Positions 11,050 through 19,675 of a DNA stretch of 64,000 bases are shown in pieces. Both the position numbers and the translations under genes were made by a program. Under the pieces are notes generated by a model. The model saw only the letters and a program-made list of their open reading frames with translations, had not been told where the DNA came from and did no database searches. Each line of letters begins with the position of its first letter. Positions within the stretch are counted from its first letter, which is position 1. The DNA is from Frigoribacterium sp. Leaf8 (GTDB lineage: Bacteria; Actinomycetota; Actinomycetes; Actinomycetales; Microbacteriaceae): NCBI RefSeq assembly GCF_001421165.1, contig NZ_LMKB01000006.1, positions 233,936 to 297,935 on the forward strand, read 5' to 3'.

Positions 11050-11730
11050 TCAGGCCACGAGGTCGGCGAACACGATGAGGTTGTCGACGTAGTGCCCGGT
11101 CGACCGGTCGAAGGTGCCGTCGCAGGTGATCAGCCGGAGGCCGGGGGTCGGACTGGCCCCGTAGACGTCGCTCGTCGGGAACGTCGCCTTCGGGGTGCGC
11201 TCGCTGCCCGTGACGCGGAAGGTCTCGACCGAGCCGGTCGACAGCGTCACCTGCACCTCGTCGCCGGGCACGAGCTTCGCGAGGTCGACGAACACCGCGG
11301 GGGCGTCACCCGAGTCGACGTGTCCGGCGATCACGGCCGGTCCGACCGCGCCGGGCACGACGCCGTCCTGGTACCACCCGGCCGACAGCCACTCCTTCGG
11401 CGGGTCGAGCTCGCCCTGGGCGCCGAGGCCGAGGTCTTCGAGGCCGGAGTCGACCCCGATCGAGGGGATCTGCAGGCGGACCGGCGTCGCGTCGGCCGGG
11501 GGCGAGGTGTACGACGGGGCCGCCGGGTCCTGGAAGGCACCGGCCGCTCCGCTCGCCGCATCCGGCGTCGCATTTGTGGTGGCGGGGGCCGTGGCGACGG
11601 AGCCGGGTGCGTCCGCGTCGGGCCGGGCGGCGACGGCGGCCACCGTCACGCCACCGGCCACGAGGACGACGGCGGCGACCGCGGCGAGGACCGCCGCGCG
11701 GTGACCGGCGACGAACGTCGAGAGGCTCAT
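11050..11730 (-). CDS. Class E/F-type sortase (transpeptidase)
   Basis: A 226-residue membrane-anchored sortase that would attach secreted proteins to the cell wall. A hydrophobic segment (about residues 12-35) is followed by an Ala/Thr/Pro-rich stalk (36-80) and the catalytic domain. Visible active-site residues are H137 in [10 protein letters not shown]203 in LITCDGTFD and R209 in FDRSTG. In the related YRDN form the Arg lies near position 215, where this protein has Val (HYVDN), so the catalytic Arg is probably R209. Its ATG overlaps the stop of the GH8 gene (ATGA), which indicates coupling. No classical LPXTG substrate is encoded nearby. The best candidate substrate is the secreted DUF4397 protein two genes upstream. 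Confidence 0.85.
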   Translation of the reverse strand: MSLSTFVAGHRAAVLAAVAAVVLVAGGVTVAAVAARPDADAPGSVATAPATTNATPDAASGAAGAFQDPAAPSYTSPPADATPVRLQIPSIGVDSGLEDLGLGAQGELDPPKEWLSAGWYQDGVVPGAVGPAVIAGHVDSGDAPAVFVDLAKLVPGDEVQVTLSTGSVETFRVTGSERTPKATFPTSDVYGASPTPGLRLITCDGTFDRSTGHYVDNLIVFADLVA

Positions 11731-12896
11731 CCGTTCACCACCAGGGGGGTGCAGGCGCCGAGGCTCGAACCCTCGAGTTGCAGGGCGGCGAGCGCCGCCC
11801 AGGCGCTGCCGTAGTAGGTCGGCGTCGACTGTGACAGGGAGTCGGCGGTCCGCAGGTCGGCCGTCGCCCGGTCGTGCTGGCCGTCGCTGGCCTCGGCGGC
11901 GGCACGGGCGGCGTAGGCGAGGGGGCTCTGGTCCGAACCGACCGACTGCCCGCCGAGGTCGAGCTGCATGGGCAGCTCGTCGTAGCGCTGCAGCACGGAG
12001 GCCATCGACGCCGAGAGCGCCACGTCCTCGGGCTGGCACGACTCGGCGTAGCGCAGGGCGAGCCGACCGGCGTCGTAGCTGTACTGCACGGTGCCCGACG
12101 ACCCGTCGGCGCTCGGCAGCGGGACCGTCGTGCCGTCCTGCTGCACCTGGGCCCAGTCGCTCGGGAGGGCCGTCGAGGCGAGGATGTTCGTGGTCACGGC
12201 TCGCGAGCCGGTCTCGAGCTCGGCCCATCGAGGGTCGCCGCTGGCCTCGCCGAGCTGCGCGAAGGTCGCGGGCGACGCGTACGAGGGGTTGTACGACCAC
12301 GGGCCGGAGCCCATCGCCCACGGTCCGGGCAGCAGGATGCGGCCGACGTCGGTCGAGACCGTCATCTTGTCGAGCACGTCGGTGCCGAGGTCGACGCCCT
12401 CGGTCGTGAGGTCGGAGCGGTCGAAGGTCGAGCCGGCGAGCACGAGGGCCCGCGCCGCGTCGACGTCGGCGTCGCTGGCCGGCATGTCGTCGACGACCTC
12501 GCCGTCCTTCCACTGCCAGGCCAGCAGGCCGTCCGGGCGCACCAGGTTGCTCTTCGTCCAGTCCCAGATCGCATCGAAACGGTCCTCGTCGCCCACTCCG
12601 ACGGCGACGAGCATCCCGTAGGCCTGCCCTTCGCTGACGGTGTCGTCGCCCTGGTCGCGACGCACGACGCGGCCGTCGTCGTCGACGTACCCGTCGAGGA
12701 AGTCCTTGCCGATCTCGGCGGCCGTCCGTGGCTGAGGAGTGGCCGTACCCGTCCCGGGGGTGCCGGTCGCGTCCGCGCCTGCCTGGTCCGTCGACGGGCC
12801 GCCAGCCCCTCCGACGACGAGGGAGGCGATGCCGGCGGTGATGGCGAGGGCCACCACGACGGCCGCTGCGAGCAGCGCCTTCGTCTTCTTCGTCAT
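11727..12896 (-). CDS. Secreted or membrane-anchored glycoside hydrolase family 8
   Basis: A 389-residue GH8-type enzyme, the family of BcsZ endoglucanases that trim beta-1,4-glucan during cellulose-type export. The N-terminus (about 5-30) is a single hydrophobic segment that is a signal anchor or signal peptide, followed by a Thr/Gly-rich linker. The GH8 signature region VSEGQAYGMLVAV holds the proposed general acid Glu, and ASDADVDAARALVLAG holds the catalytic-base Asp. AWQWKDG, NPSYASP and TVQYSYDAGRLALRYA also fit the family barrel. A GGAGA site precedes the ATG. It sits between the DUF4397 and sortase genes, downstream of a BcsA-like GT2, so a role in processing the same glycan is likely. 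The true substrate is not shown. Confidence 0.85.
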   Translation of the reverse strand: MTKKTKALLAAAVVVALAITAGIASLVVGGAGGPSTDQAGADATGTPGTGTATPQPRTAAEIGKDFLDGYVDDDGRVVRRDQGDDTVSEGQAYGMLVAVGVGDEDRFDAIWDWTKSNLVRPDGLLAWQWKDGEVVDDMPASDADVDAARALVLAGSTFDRSDLTTEGVDLGTDVLDKMTVSTDVGRILLPGPWAMGSGPWSYNPSYASPATFAQLGEASGDPRWAELETGSRAVTTNILASTALPSDWAQVQQDGTTVPLPSADGSSGTVQYSYDAGRLALRYAESCQPEDVALSASMASVLQRYDELPMQLDLGGQSVGSDQSPLAYAARAAAEASDGQHDRATADLRTADSLSQSTPTYYGSAWAALAALQLEGSSLGACTPLVVNG

Positions 12897-12967
12897 GTCG
12901 TTCTCTTCTCCTGCTCGGTGCTGCGGTCGGTCGACCCGGTCGACGCTCTGGACGCGATCGGTGCCGG

Positions 12968-13003
12968 GGAGGCGCGGTGCGACGGGTCGCTCACCGCGCC
13001 TCC
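12968..13003. repeat. Facing pair of the dispersed GGAGGCGCGG motif (11-bp inverted repeat)
   Basis: GGAGGCGCGGT (12968-12978) faces ACCGCGCCTCC (12993-13003) across 14 bases. The dyad lies between the DUF4397 stop and the GH8 start in the glycan locus. It could act as an attenuator or RNA-processing hairpin and contains two copies of a decamer found elsewhere in the window. Confidence 0.7.
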
Positions 13004-13028
13004 TCGTCCTGTCGGGTGGTGCCGGGCG

Positions 13029-13895
13029 TCAGGCCCCGAACCAGCCGAGCACGGTGGCCCAGAGGCCCTTGGTCTCGCTCTTCTGCGGGTGCTCGGCGAG
13101 GTAGCCGCCACCGGTCTGGACGCCACCGACGGGCGCCTGCGCCGTGGCCGCGCTGTCGACGACCGGGACGACGGTCAGACCGCCGGTCGAGTTGTCGAGC
13201 ACGAACAGCGTGTTGATGCTGCCCGCCGCGAGGTCGACGTCGCTCGTGCCGGTCACCTTCTTGCCGGTCAGGTCGAGGGTCCAGGGGCCGGCCGCGACCT
13301 GCGCGTAGCCGCTGGCGCTGCCGAAGGGCGCGTCCTCGGCGATGGTGGTGCCCGTGCTCGTCGCGACCGTCACGGTCTTGCTGACGTTCGCGGCCTGCAC
13401 GAGGCGGACCTTGGCCTGGCCGTCGGCCGGGGCCGTCAGGTCGTCCGTGAAGACCTGGGTCTTCAGGTCGTCGTTCGGGCCGTAGGCGACGGCGGTGATC
13501 GGCTGGCCGCTGTCGACCGTGATGTTCGACGTGATGACCGGCTTGGCACTGGTGGGTGCGTCCGCGGCCGTCATCGAGACCACGTAGGTGCCCGCGGCCA
13601 GCGCCTGGTAGGGGCTGACCTGGCCGTAGGTGACGTCGTCGAGGTCCATGACGACCTGCCCGCCCTTGAGCGAGGTCAGCGTGACGTCGACGGCCTTCGT
13701 GTCGGGCGAGAGGTGGCCGACGCGGACCCAGCCGTCCCCGTCGGCGGCGTGCGCGGGCGACGTGCCCACGAGGGCGCCGGCGAGGGCGACCCCGGTGGCG
13801 GCGGTGAGGGCGAGCACCGTCGCGAGACGGCGGCGTCGGGACGGGACGCCGGTGACGGCGGCGGGTGCGGTGGTGGTGCGTGAGAGGGAAGCCAC
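13029..13895 (-). CDS. Secreted DUF4397 domain protein
   Basis: A 288-residue secreted protein with two DUF4397-type beta-sandwich segments. The signal peptide comprises SRRRRLA, a hydrophobic stretch (about 22-40) and cleavage near AHAADG. The mature part begins WVRVGHLSPDTKAVDV, typical of DUF4397, with a repeat-like second half (KVRLVQAANVSKTVTVAT). The C-terminus has PVGGVQTGGG, then a short tail ending in LWATVLGWFGA. This is not LPXTG, but is the only plausible sorting-like signal near the sortase. I chose the GTG at 13895, with GGAAAGGA 9 bases upstream. It lies between the GT39 and GH8 genes. Role unknown; possibly a surface protein that is glycosylated or wall-linked. Confidence 0.82.
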   Translation of the reverse strand: MASLSRTTTAPAAVTGVPSRRRRLATVLALTAATGVALAGALVGTSPAHAADGDGWVRVGHLSPDTKAVDVTLTSLKGGQVVMDLDDVTYGQVSPYQALAAGTYVVSMTAADAPTSAKPVITSNITVDSGQPITAVAYGPNDDLKTQVFTDDLTAPADGQAKVRLVQAANVSKTVTVATSTGTTIAEDAPFGSASGYAQVAAGPWTLDLTGKKVTGTSDVDLAAGSINTLFVLDNSTGGLTVVPVVDSAATAQAPVGGVQTGGGYLAEHPQKSETKGLWATVLGWFGA

Positions 13896-13920
13896 GATGG
13901 CTGGTCCTTTCCGGTCGGGT

Positions 13921-13943
13921 GTCCCACCCGGGACGGGTGGGAC
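13921..13943 (-). terminator. Intra-operon hairpin upstream of the DUF4397 gene
   Basis: GTCCCACCC and GGGTGGGAC form a perfect 9-bp stem around a 5-base loop, just upstream of the DUF4397 ribosome site. Without a U-tract it may be a partial terminator or an RNA-processing site, setting a different level for the secreted protein than for the GT39 gene. Confidence 0.4.
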
Positions 13944-13993
13944 GCGGTGAGGAGGTGCCGGCGCCCGCGGGAGGACGGACGCCGGCGTGGCGA

Positions 13994-16000
13994 TCAGTTC
14001 GCGAGGACGCCCGTCGGTGCGACGGCCGAGAAGGTGACGCGCAGTCCGTCGCCCGAGGGGACGACCGACTCGGGGACGTAGACGCTGCCCAGGCCCTCGA
14101 GCGTGGTCCGCACCTCGTCGACCGACTGACCACCCTGCGGGGTGACGTCGAACTGCCGGAACAGGGCGTCCTGTTCGCCCGGCAGGGCCGCGGGGTCGGC
14201 GACCGAGATCGGCCCGAGGGCGGCGAGCTGACCGAGCACGATGATCGCGCGCGGGTCGAGGCGGCCGTCCGAGAGCGCCGTCGACAGGGTCGACGAGATC
14301 TGCAGGTTCGGGTTCTGGGCGAGTTCGGCACCGGCCTGCGAACGGGCCGACGCGGCGTCGTCCGCCTCGGTCTGCGCCTGCGCGGCCCCCTGGCTGTCGA
14401 TCTGCCGGACGTTGACCTGCTGGTCGCCGTCGCCGAACGAGGCGATCACGGTCGAGTTCGCGAGGGCCTCGCGGATCTCGGGCGAGGTCGGCCCCGAGGT
14501 GCGGACCGACTCGGTCTCGAAGAGGTAGTCCGAGTCGCGCCAGCCGTTCGGCGACTGCGCCTGGACGGCACCGTCGGTGTCGATCTTGTAGAACCAGATC
14601 ACGTTGTCGCGGGCGAAGCCGGCCTTGACGAGGTCGACCCAGACCGCGTCGTCGACCAGCAGGCGGCTGTCCTTCGGCACGTTCGTCTCGACCCAGCTCT
14701 CGGCGTTGCGCATGGGCGCGTCGAGGTCGCTGTCCAGGAAGCCGCGCAACTGCACGGCCCAGAGCGGGACGATCGCCACGACGGCCGCGAGGGTCAGGGC
14801 GAGCCAGGCCACCGAACCGGTGCGGGACGCCGCGGTCGAGAGCGCGCCGGCCCGACGGGCACGGAAAGCCCGGACCGCGTGGTCGGTGACGGCCGCGACG
14901 AGCAGCGCCGCGAACGGCAGCAGCATGATCACGTAGGGCACCGGCAGGTAGCCGCCGGGACGGAACATGAAGGCGATCAGGAACACCATCATCACGCCGA
15001 GCGGGCGCAGCCTCTTGACGAAGACCGCGACGACCGAGGCCAGCGTGCCGAGCACGATGAGCACCTGGTCGAGCTGCCACCACTGCGACACGGTCGCGAA
15101 GAAGAGGCTGCCGGTGTCGAACACCGAGCCGCTCGCCTCACGGGTCGCGAGCTGGAACTGGATGCCCTCGAGCAGGCTCACCCTGCCGGCACCGGGCAGC
15201 AGCTCGCCCTTCACCGCGGCGAGCGCGACGTAGCCGAGGCCGACGAGCACGAGCAGGCTGCCCGCGATCGACAACGTGTACCGACGGGTCGACTTGTCGG
15301 CCCCGCGCCACATGATCCAGGCCAGGAAGGGCAGCGCCAGCAGGTACGTCTCCTTCGAGAGCACCGCGATGCCGAACGAGAGGGACGCCGCCGCGAAGCC
15401 GGCGAGCTGGTAGCGCTTGCTCAGGGCGAAGACGAACGCGGCCAGCAGCCACGGGGTGGCGACGTTGTCGAGGTAGACCGTGCGGTGGAACTGCAGGGCC
15501 AGCGGCGACACGGCGAACACGAGACCGGCCACGGCGGCCGCGGGACGGCTGAGGCCGAGCTTGCGGCCGAGCAGCCAGACGAGGGCCACCGAGACGACCG
15601 TGAAGAACAGCATCGCCTCGCGAGCGGCGAGCACGGCGACGTCGTACCGCGAGAAGGCGCCGGTCAGGGCCGTGTAGGCCGAGATCTGCAGCCAACCGAC
15701 CGGCGGGTGGTCGTACCAGTAGGTGTAGTGGGTGATCTCGCCTAGGTTCTGGATGGCCCAGGCCTGGGCGGCGTAGGTGCCCTCGTCGTCGATGCGTTGC
15801 GGCGAGCCGTCCATGTTGAAGGCCATGACGACCGCGGCGATGGCGAGGACGGGCAGCAGCCAGGCGAGGCTCGCGCCGTGTCGACGCAACCACGACGCGG
15901 GCCGGGCGCCCCTCGGGTCCTTCGTGGGGACCACGGGGGTTCCCGGTCCGTTCGACACCGTGGTGCCGGCCGCGCGGGGGCGGTTCAGCGTGCTGGTCAT
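13994..16000 (-). CDS. GT39/ArnT-like integral membrane glycosyltransferase
   Basis: A 668-residue polytopic membrane protein of the GT-C fold (dolichyl-phosphate-mannose-protein mannosyltransferase/ArnT group), using a polyprenyl-phosphate sugar donor outside the membrane. After a 40-residue cytoplasmic head come about ten or more hydrophobic segments. The first loop contains the acidic motif IDDEGTYAAQAWAI (D71, D72, E73) typical of GT39, followed by THYTYWYDHPPVGWLQ. LQFHRTVYLDN is a second conserved loop. The last 150 residues form a soluble domain with IIVLGQLAALGP. The donor could be the polyprenol-phosphomannose made at the end of the same operon (inference). Its ATG overlaps the stop of the GT2 gene by ATGA. 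Confidence 0.85.
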   Translation of the reverse strand: MTSTLNRPRAAGTTVSNGPGTPVVPTKDPRGARPASWLRRHGASLAWLLPVLAIAAVVMAFNMDGSPQRIDDEGTYAAQAWAIQNLGEITHYTYWYDHPPVGWLQISAYTALTGAFSRYDVAVLAAREAMLFFTVVSVALVWLLGRKLGLSRPAAAVAGLVFAVSPLALQFHRTVYLDNVATPWLLAAFVFALSKRYQLAGFAAASLSFGIAVLSKETYLLALPFLAWIMWRGADKSTRRYTLSIAGSLLVLVGLGYVALAAVKGELLPGAGRVSLLEGIQFQLATREASGSVFDTGSLFFATVSQWWQLDQVLIVLGTLASVVAVFVKRLRPLGVMMVFLIAFMFRPGGYLPVPYVIMLLPFAALLVAAVTDHAVRAFRARRAGALSTAASRTGSVAWLALTLAAVVAIVPLWAVQLRGFLDSDLDAPMRNAESWVETNVPKDSRLLVDDAVWVDLVKAGFARDNVIWFYKIDTDGAVQAQSPNGWRDSDYLFETESVRTSGPTSPEIREALANSTVIASFGDGDQQVNVRQIDSQGAAQAQTEADDAASARSQAGAELAQNPNLQISSTLSTALSDGRLDPRAIIVLGQLAALGPISVADPAALPGEQDALFRQFDVTPQGGQSVDEVRTTLEGLGSVYVPESVVPSGDGLRVTFSAVAPTGVLAN

Positions 16001-17487
16001 CGGTCACCTCCGGTCATGGCCAGGGCGGGCTCCGTCGAGGAGGCGCGGGGCGCCTCCTGCGGTTCGGTCGCGACCTCGTCGCGGTGCGCGCCGGTGTGCT
16101 CGGTCTTCTCCCAGGCGTTGAGGCCGCGCAGCTGGCGGAAGACCGCCCGGACCGCGGCGAGCGCGAGGAAGATCTGGTACGGCAGCAGTCCCCAGACGAG
16201 GCGGAAGTAGTCCCGGGCCCGGACCTTCTGGCCGTAGACCCGCCCGAACTCGCGCAGGCCGGTGAACTCGACGGCCAACAGCACGAGCGTCGGCGCCAGG
16301 GGCACGAACGACACGAGTGCGATGGCGGTCGGCACCTTCGTGGTCAGGATCAGGACGATCGAGACGGGGATGAGCAGACCGGTGGCGGCCTGGATGAACG
16401 GCATGGTCAACAGGTAGCGGGCCATGAGGCGCTGGCGCAGGCGGGGCAGCTTCTTCCACTCGCCCTTGCCGTAGACCTGCATGAAGCCCTGGTTCCAGCG
16501 GGTGCGCTGCTTGAGCAGCGAGACGAAGGTGCCGGGGGTCTCCTCGCGGGTGACGACCTCGGGGCTGTAGGCCACGACGACCTTGGCCCCGGCGCTCGAG
16601 AGGCGGACGCCGAGCTCGCAGTCCTCGGCGAGGCACTCGGCGTCCCAGCCCTCGGACCAGTCGAGCCAGTCCTTGCGCACGAAGACGGTGTTGCCGCCGA
16701 GCGGGATGAACTTCTCCTTGGCGTGGAAGTGCAGGCGCGACCGGAACCAGAAGTAGTACTCGAGCACGTTCCGCAGGCTCCACCAGCTGCTCTGGAAGTT
16801 CATCAGCTGGACGCCGCCCTGCACCACGTCGGCATCGGTCTCGGTGAACCGGGAGTCGACGAGCGTCAGGAGGCGGGGGTGCACCTCGTCCTCGGCGTCG
16901 AACACGCCGACGATCTCGCCGCGCGACGACTGGAGGGCCAGGTTCAGCGCCTTGGGCTTGTTCTTCGGCACGCTCGAGTCGACCACCACGCGGATCAGCT
17001 CGGGGTGACGGGCGGCCGCCTCACGGGCGACCCGCTCGGTGCCGGGGTCGTCGTGGCCGACGATCGCGATGATCTCGAAGTCGGGGTGGTCCTGCTGGGC
17101 GAGGCGGTCGAGGGTCTGGCCCATGACCTCCTCCTCGTGCCGGCCGGGCACGAGCAGGGTGAACGAGTGGGCGGCGTCGAGGGGGTTCTCGCTGAACTGG
17201 CTGTCGTCGAGGTTGTCCTTCGACCGCCAGGCGTGCAGCATCCACCAGAGGGTCGACACGGCGACCGCGGTCAGCAGGATCGTCACGACGATCAGCGACG
17301 AGTAGCCGATCCACTCGAGGGGCGACCAGTCGGGTAGCTGGAAGCCGATCATCGAGTCGGCGGCACCGGTCGAGCCACGGTTCGGGACGAACTGCGACGG
17401 GTCGGCGGGGGCTTGCGGGGTGAGCAACGGGGCGGGTTCGCCCGCTGCGAGATGTGATGTCGGGATCTGGGTCGGGTCAGTCGACAC
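15997..17487 (-). CDS. Membrane GT2 glycosyltransferase, BcsA/hyaluronan-synthase-like
   Basis: A 496-residue processive-type GT2 enzyme. A membrane span (about 60-85) follows a FVPNRG motif (33-38). The GT-A domain has GHDDPG, KNKPKALN (near 175-182), the DxD-type DAED (197-200), VQGG (222-225), the base motif AEDCELG (287-293) and QRTRW (327-331). Three or four C-terminal hydrophobic segments follow. There is no PilZ domain, so cyclic-di-GMP control is not evident. It should polymerise a nucleotide sugar and extrude the chain. The neighbouring GH8 supports a beta-linked glucan-type product, but the sugar cannot be read from the sequence. GTG start with GGAGAG upstream. It is closely related to the degenerate GT2 encoded two genes upstream. 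Confidence 0.88.
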   Translation of the reverse strand: MSTDPTQIPTSHLAAGEPAPLLTPQAPADPSQFVPNRGSTGAADSMIGFQLPDWSPLEWIGYSSLIVVTILLTAVAVSTLWWMLHAWRSKDNLDDSQFSENPLDAAHSFTLLVPGRHEEEVMGQTLDRLAQQDHPDFEIIAIVGHDDPGTERVAREAAARHPELIRVVVDSSVPKNKPKALNLALQSSRGEIVGVFDAEDEVHPRLLTLVDSRFTETDADVVQGGVQLMNFQSSWWSLRNVLEYYFWFRSRLHFHAKEKFIPLGGNTVFVRKDWLDWSEGWDAECLAEDCELGVRLSSAGAKVVVAYSPEVVTREETPGTFVSLLKQRTRWNQGFMQVYGKGEWKKLPRLRQRLMARYLLTMPFIQAATGLLIPVSIVLILTTKVPTAIALVSFVPLAPTLVLLAVEFTGLREFGRVYGQKVRARDYFRLVWGLLPYQIFLALAAVRAVFRQLRGLNAWEKTEHTGAHRDEVATEPQEAPRASSTEPALAMTGGDR

Positions 17488-17502
17488 AGGATCACTCTCC
17501 AG

Positions 17503-18114
17503 TCAGGGGGTCGGGTGCAGGTGGGCCTGCGAGGTGGTCTGCGGGATGGGGTCGTCGGTCGACCGGGGGTCGATGACGGTGGCGAGCGCGGCCGACGGGT
17601 CGGGGGTGTCGGCCGTGGTGGTGACCGCGGGCGAGCCGCGGAAGACGAGGTGGCGGTAGGCCAGGTAGCGGAATGCGGTCCCGAGGACGAGACCGATCCC
17701 GTTGGCCGCGACGTTGTCGGCGAGCTGGCTCGTGAAGCCCAGCAGGTAGTGCGAGACGAAGAGGCAGGCCGAGGCGATCAACAGGCCGCCCACGTTGACG
17801 AGGCCGAAGGTGACGGCCTCACGGACGACGGCCTGGTTGCGTCCTTCCCGGAAGGTCAGGTACCGGTTGCCGAGCCAGGCGACGGCCGTCGCGACGATCA
17901 CCGAGACGACCTTGGCCCCGATGGGCTTGTCGTCGAGCAGGGTGGCGCGCAGCAGGTTGTACACGCCGACGTCGACGACGAAGGCGATCCCGCCCACGGC
18001 GCCGAACGTCGCGAGCTCCTTCACCCGTGCGACGAGGCGCAGGGGTGGCGTCGGGTTCGTCGTGGCGGCACGGTCGGGACGTGCCCCCTGGACGGGGGAC
18101 TCTGGTTCGGGCAT
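17503..18114 (-). CDS. GtrA family membrane protein
   Basis: A 203-residue protein with the four-helix GtrA core (about residues 30-165), containing FGAVGGIAFVVDVGVYNLLR, AVAWLGNRYLTFR and FRYLAYRHLVFR, the usual GtrA end blocks. GtrA proteins are thought to help move lipid-linked sugars across the membrane or to assist glycosyltransferases. The last 35 residues are a polar, disordered tail. It lies 15 bases upstream of the active GT2 gene and is probably part of the same transcript. The ATG at 18114 has no strong ribosome site. A later start inside the polar head is possible but would keep the core. Confidence 0.85.
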   Translation of the reverse strand: MPEPESPVQGARPDRAATTNPTPPLRLVARVKELATFGAVGGIAFVVDVGVYNLLRATLLDDKPIGAKVVSVIVATAVAWLGNRYLTFREGRNQAVVREAVTFGLVNVGGLLIASACLFVSHYLLGFTSQLADNVAANGIGLVLGTAFRYLAYRHLVFRGSPAVTTTADTPDPSAALATVIDPRSTDDPIPQTTSQAHLHPTP

Positions 18115-18199
18115 GACACCGGTTCGGGGGACGTCGCCGGATCGGTTTGGTCGGGGTACGCAGATCTGGGCCAACTGCCAGACAGGCGACATCTGCCGG

Positions 18200-19639
18200 T
18201 CATCCGACGGCGGATTCGTCGAGCCCGACGGGTCGCCCGGCGAGGACCGGGGCGCTCGTCGAGGGGCCGACGACCCGCGGGCGGACGATCGCGAGTTCCG
18301 CCGCGACCGCCGTGACGACCGCGCAGAGGGTGACCAGCCGGTCCGGCACCGAACCGACGACGACCAGGAGGCGCTCCCGGCTCGTCGCGCGCCGCCCCTG
18401 TTCCGCAGCCGCCTCCGTCGTGGCCCCGACGTCGAGGAGCTGCGAGAGCATCCAGGGCAGCACCGGGAGCGCCGCGAGCGCGACGACGAGGACGGGTGCA
18501 CCGACCAGGACCGTCGAGGCGACCGTCACGGCCATCACGATCGTCACGGCGGCGTCGACCAGCGGCTCGGTGAGGACGCCGAGGGCACGGCGCCGCGCGC
18601 CCGGCCGGAGCCGACGCCAGTCGCCCTGCCCCAGAACCTGCAGGCAGCCGCGGACCCACGTCGCCCGGGCACGGGCCAGGTCGCGGAGCCCACCCGGCGA
18701 CCGCTCGACCGTGGTCGCCTCGGCCGAGGTCGCGATGACGATCCGGGCACCGGCCGCCGTCATGCGCACGCCGAGGGCCAGGCCCGCCTCGACGCGGGAG
18801 GCGTCCCAGCCCCCCGCCCAGGCGAGCCACGCGTGACGCACGAAGAGCGTGCTGTCCGACAGCGGCACGAAGCCGGCGCGACCGTGGGAGCGGACCACCG
18901 ACCGGGACCACCACCAGCGGTCGACGGTCGACCGGGGCGTCCACCAGGGGGTCGCCGCGAGCGCCGGGCGGCTGGCGTGCTGGACCGCGTCGGCGTCCGT
19001 GCGGGTCAGGACCGAGTCGACCAGGGCGAAGAGGCGGGGGTGCGGCCGGTCGCCCGCGGAGAAGACGCCGACGATGCTGTCACCGTCGGGGGCGAGTTCG
19101 TCCGCGAGGGAGGAGGCGGCCACGGGCGTCCGCCCGGCGAGCGGGCCGGTCCTGACGATCCGGACCCGCTCCGGGTGACGCCGGACGGCGGAGGCGGCGA
19201 CGTCGAGGGTCAGGGCGTCGTCCACGTCGACGGCCACGAGGACGCGCACGTCGGGGTGCCGCTGCCGGGCCAGCAGGTCGAGCGTCACGGCCAGGCCGGC
19301 CGGCCCGTGCGCGGGCACCAGGGCCGTGAACGCGTGCGCCGGGGGCAGCACCGGGCCGTCGAGGTCGCCGTGGCCGAGCTCCTCCAGCTCGCGGACGAGG
19401 TAGAGCCTGCGCACGATGCGACCGATGGTGACGGTCAGGACCAGCGCGACGAGCACGGCCAGCAGCGCCGTGCCGGCCCACTGCAGGCTCGACCAGTCGG
19501 CCCACGGCAGGGCGGCCGAGACGTCCTCCCCCGGGACGGAGGGCAGGCCGCCCCGGTTCGGCACGAACGGTGTCGGCGTCGCGGGCAGCGTCGGCGTCAG
19601 GACGGGGCCGGGCGCCGCGAAGGCGGGTGCGGAGGTCAC
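18200..19639 (-). CDS. Degenerate GT2 glycosyltransferase-like membrane protein (predicted inactive)
   Basis: This 479-residue protein is a clear paralogue of the GT2 enzyme two genes downstream. Both share a PFVPNRG/FVPNRG head, one membrane span (about 53-75), the VGVF-HPRL block, TDAD-VQ, the WAGGWDA/WSEGWDA turn and the QVLGQGDWRRL/QVYGKGEWKKL helix. Yet every catalytic motif is lost. DAED is SAGD (194-197), AEDCELG is VEAGLALG (283-290), QRTRW is RARATW (323-328), and the KNKPKALN donor loop is GRTPVAAS. The reading frame is intact and C-terminal membrane segments remain, so it looks selected as a non-catalytic partner rather than a decaying pseudogene. GTG start with weak ribosome site. 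It is the first gene of the glycan run. Confidence 0.8.
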   Translation of the reverse strand: MTSAPAFAAPGPVLTPTLPATPTPFVPNRGGLPSVPGEDVSAALPWADWSSLQWAGTALLAVLVALVLTVTIGRIVRRLYLVRELEELGHGDLDGPVLPPAHAFTALVPAHGPAGLAVTLDLLARQRHPDVRVLVAVDVDDALTLDVAASAVRRHPERVRIVRTGPLAGRTPVAASSLADELAPDGDSIVGVFSAGDRPHPRLFALVDSVLTRTDADAVQHASRPALAATPWWTPRSTVDRWWWSRSVVRSHGRAGFVPLSDSTLFVRHAWLAWAGGWDASRVEAGLALGVRMTAAGARIVIATSAEATTVERSPGGLRDLARARATWVRGCLQVLGQGDWRRLRPGARRRALGVLTEPLVDAAVTIVMAVTVASTVLVGAPVLVVALAALPVLPWMLSQLLDVGATTEAAAEQGRRATSRERLLVVVGSVPDRLVTLCAVVTAVAAELAIVRPRVVGPSTSAPVLAGRPVGLDESAVG

Positions 19640-19675
19640 GGTGGTGATCCAGTCGGGTCGGGGCAGTGGGAGCCT

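Noticed and set aside
11050-11130. Sortase judged catalytically dead because the YRDN arginine is Val
   Set aside because: An Arg is present in FDRSTG (R209), as in other class E/F-type sortases, so loss of activity cannot be concluded.
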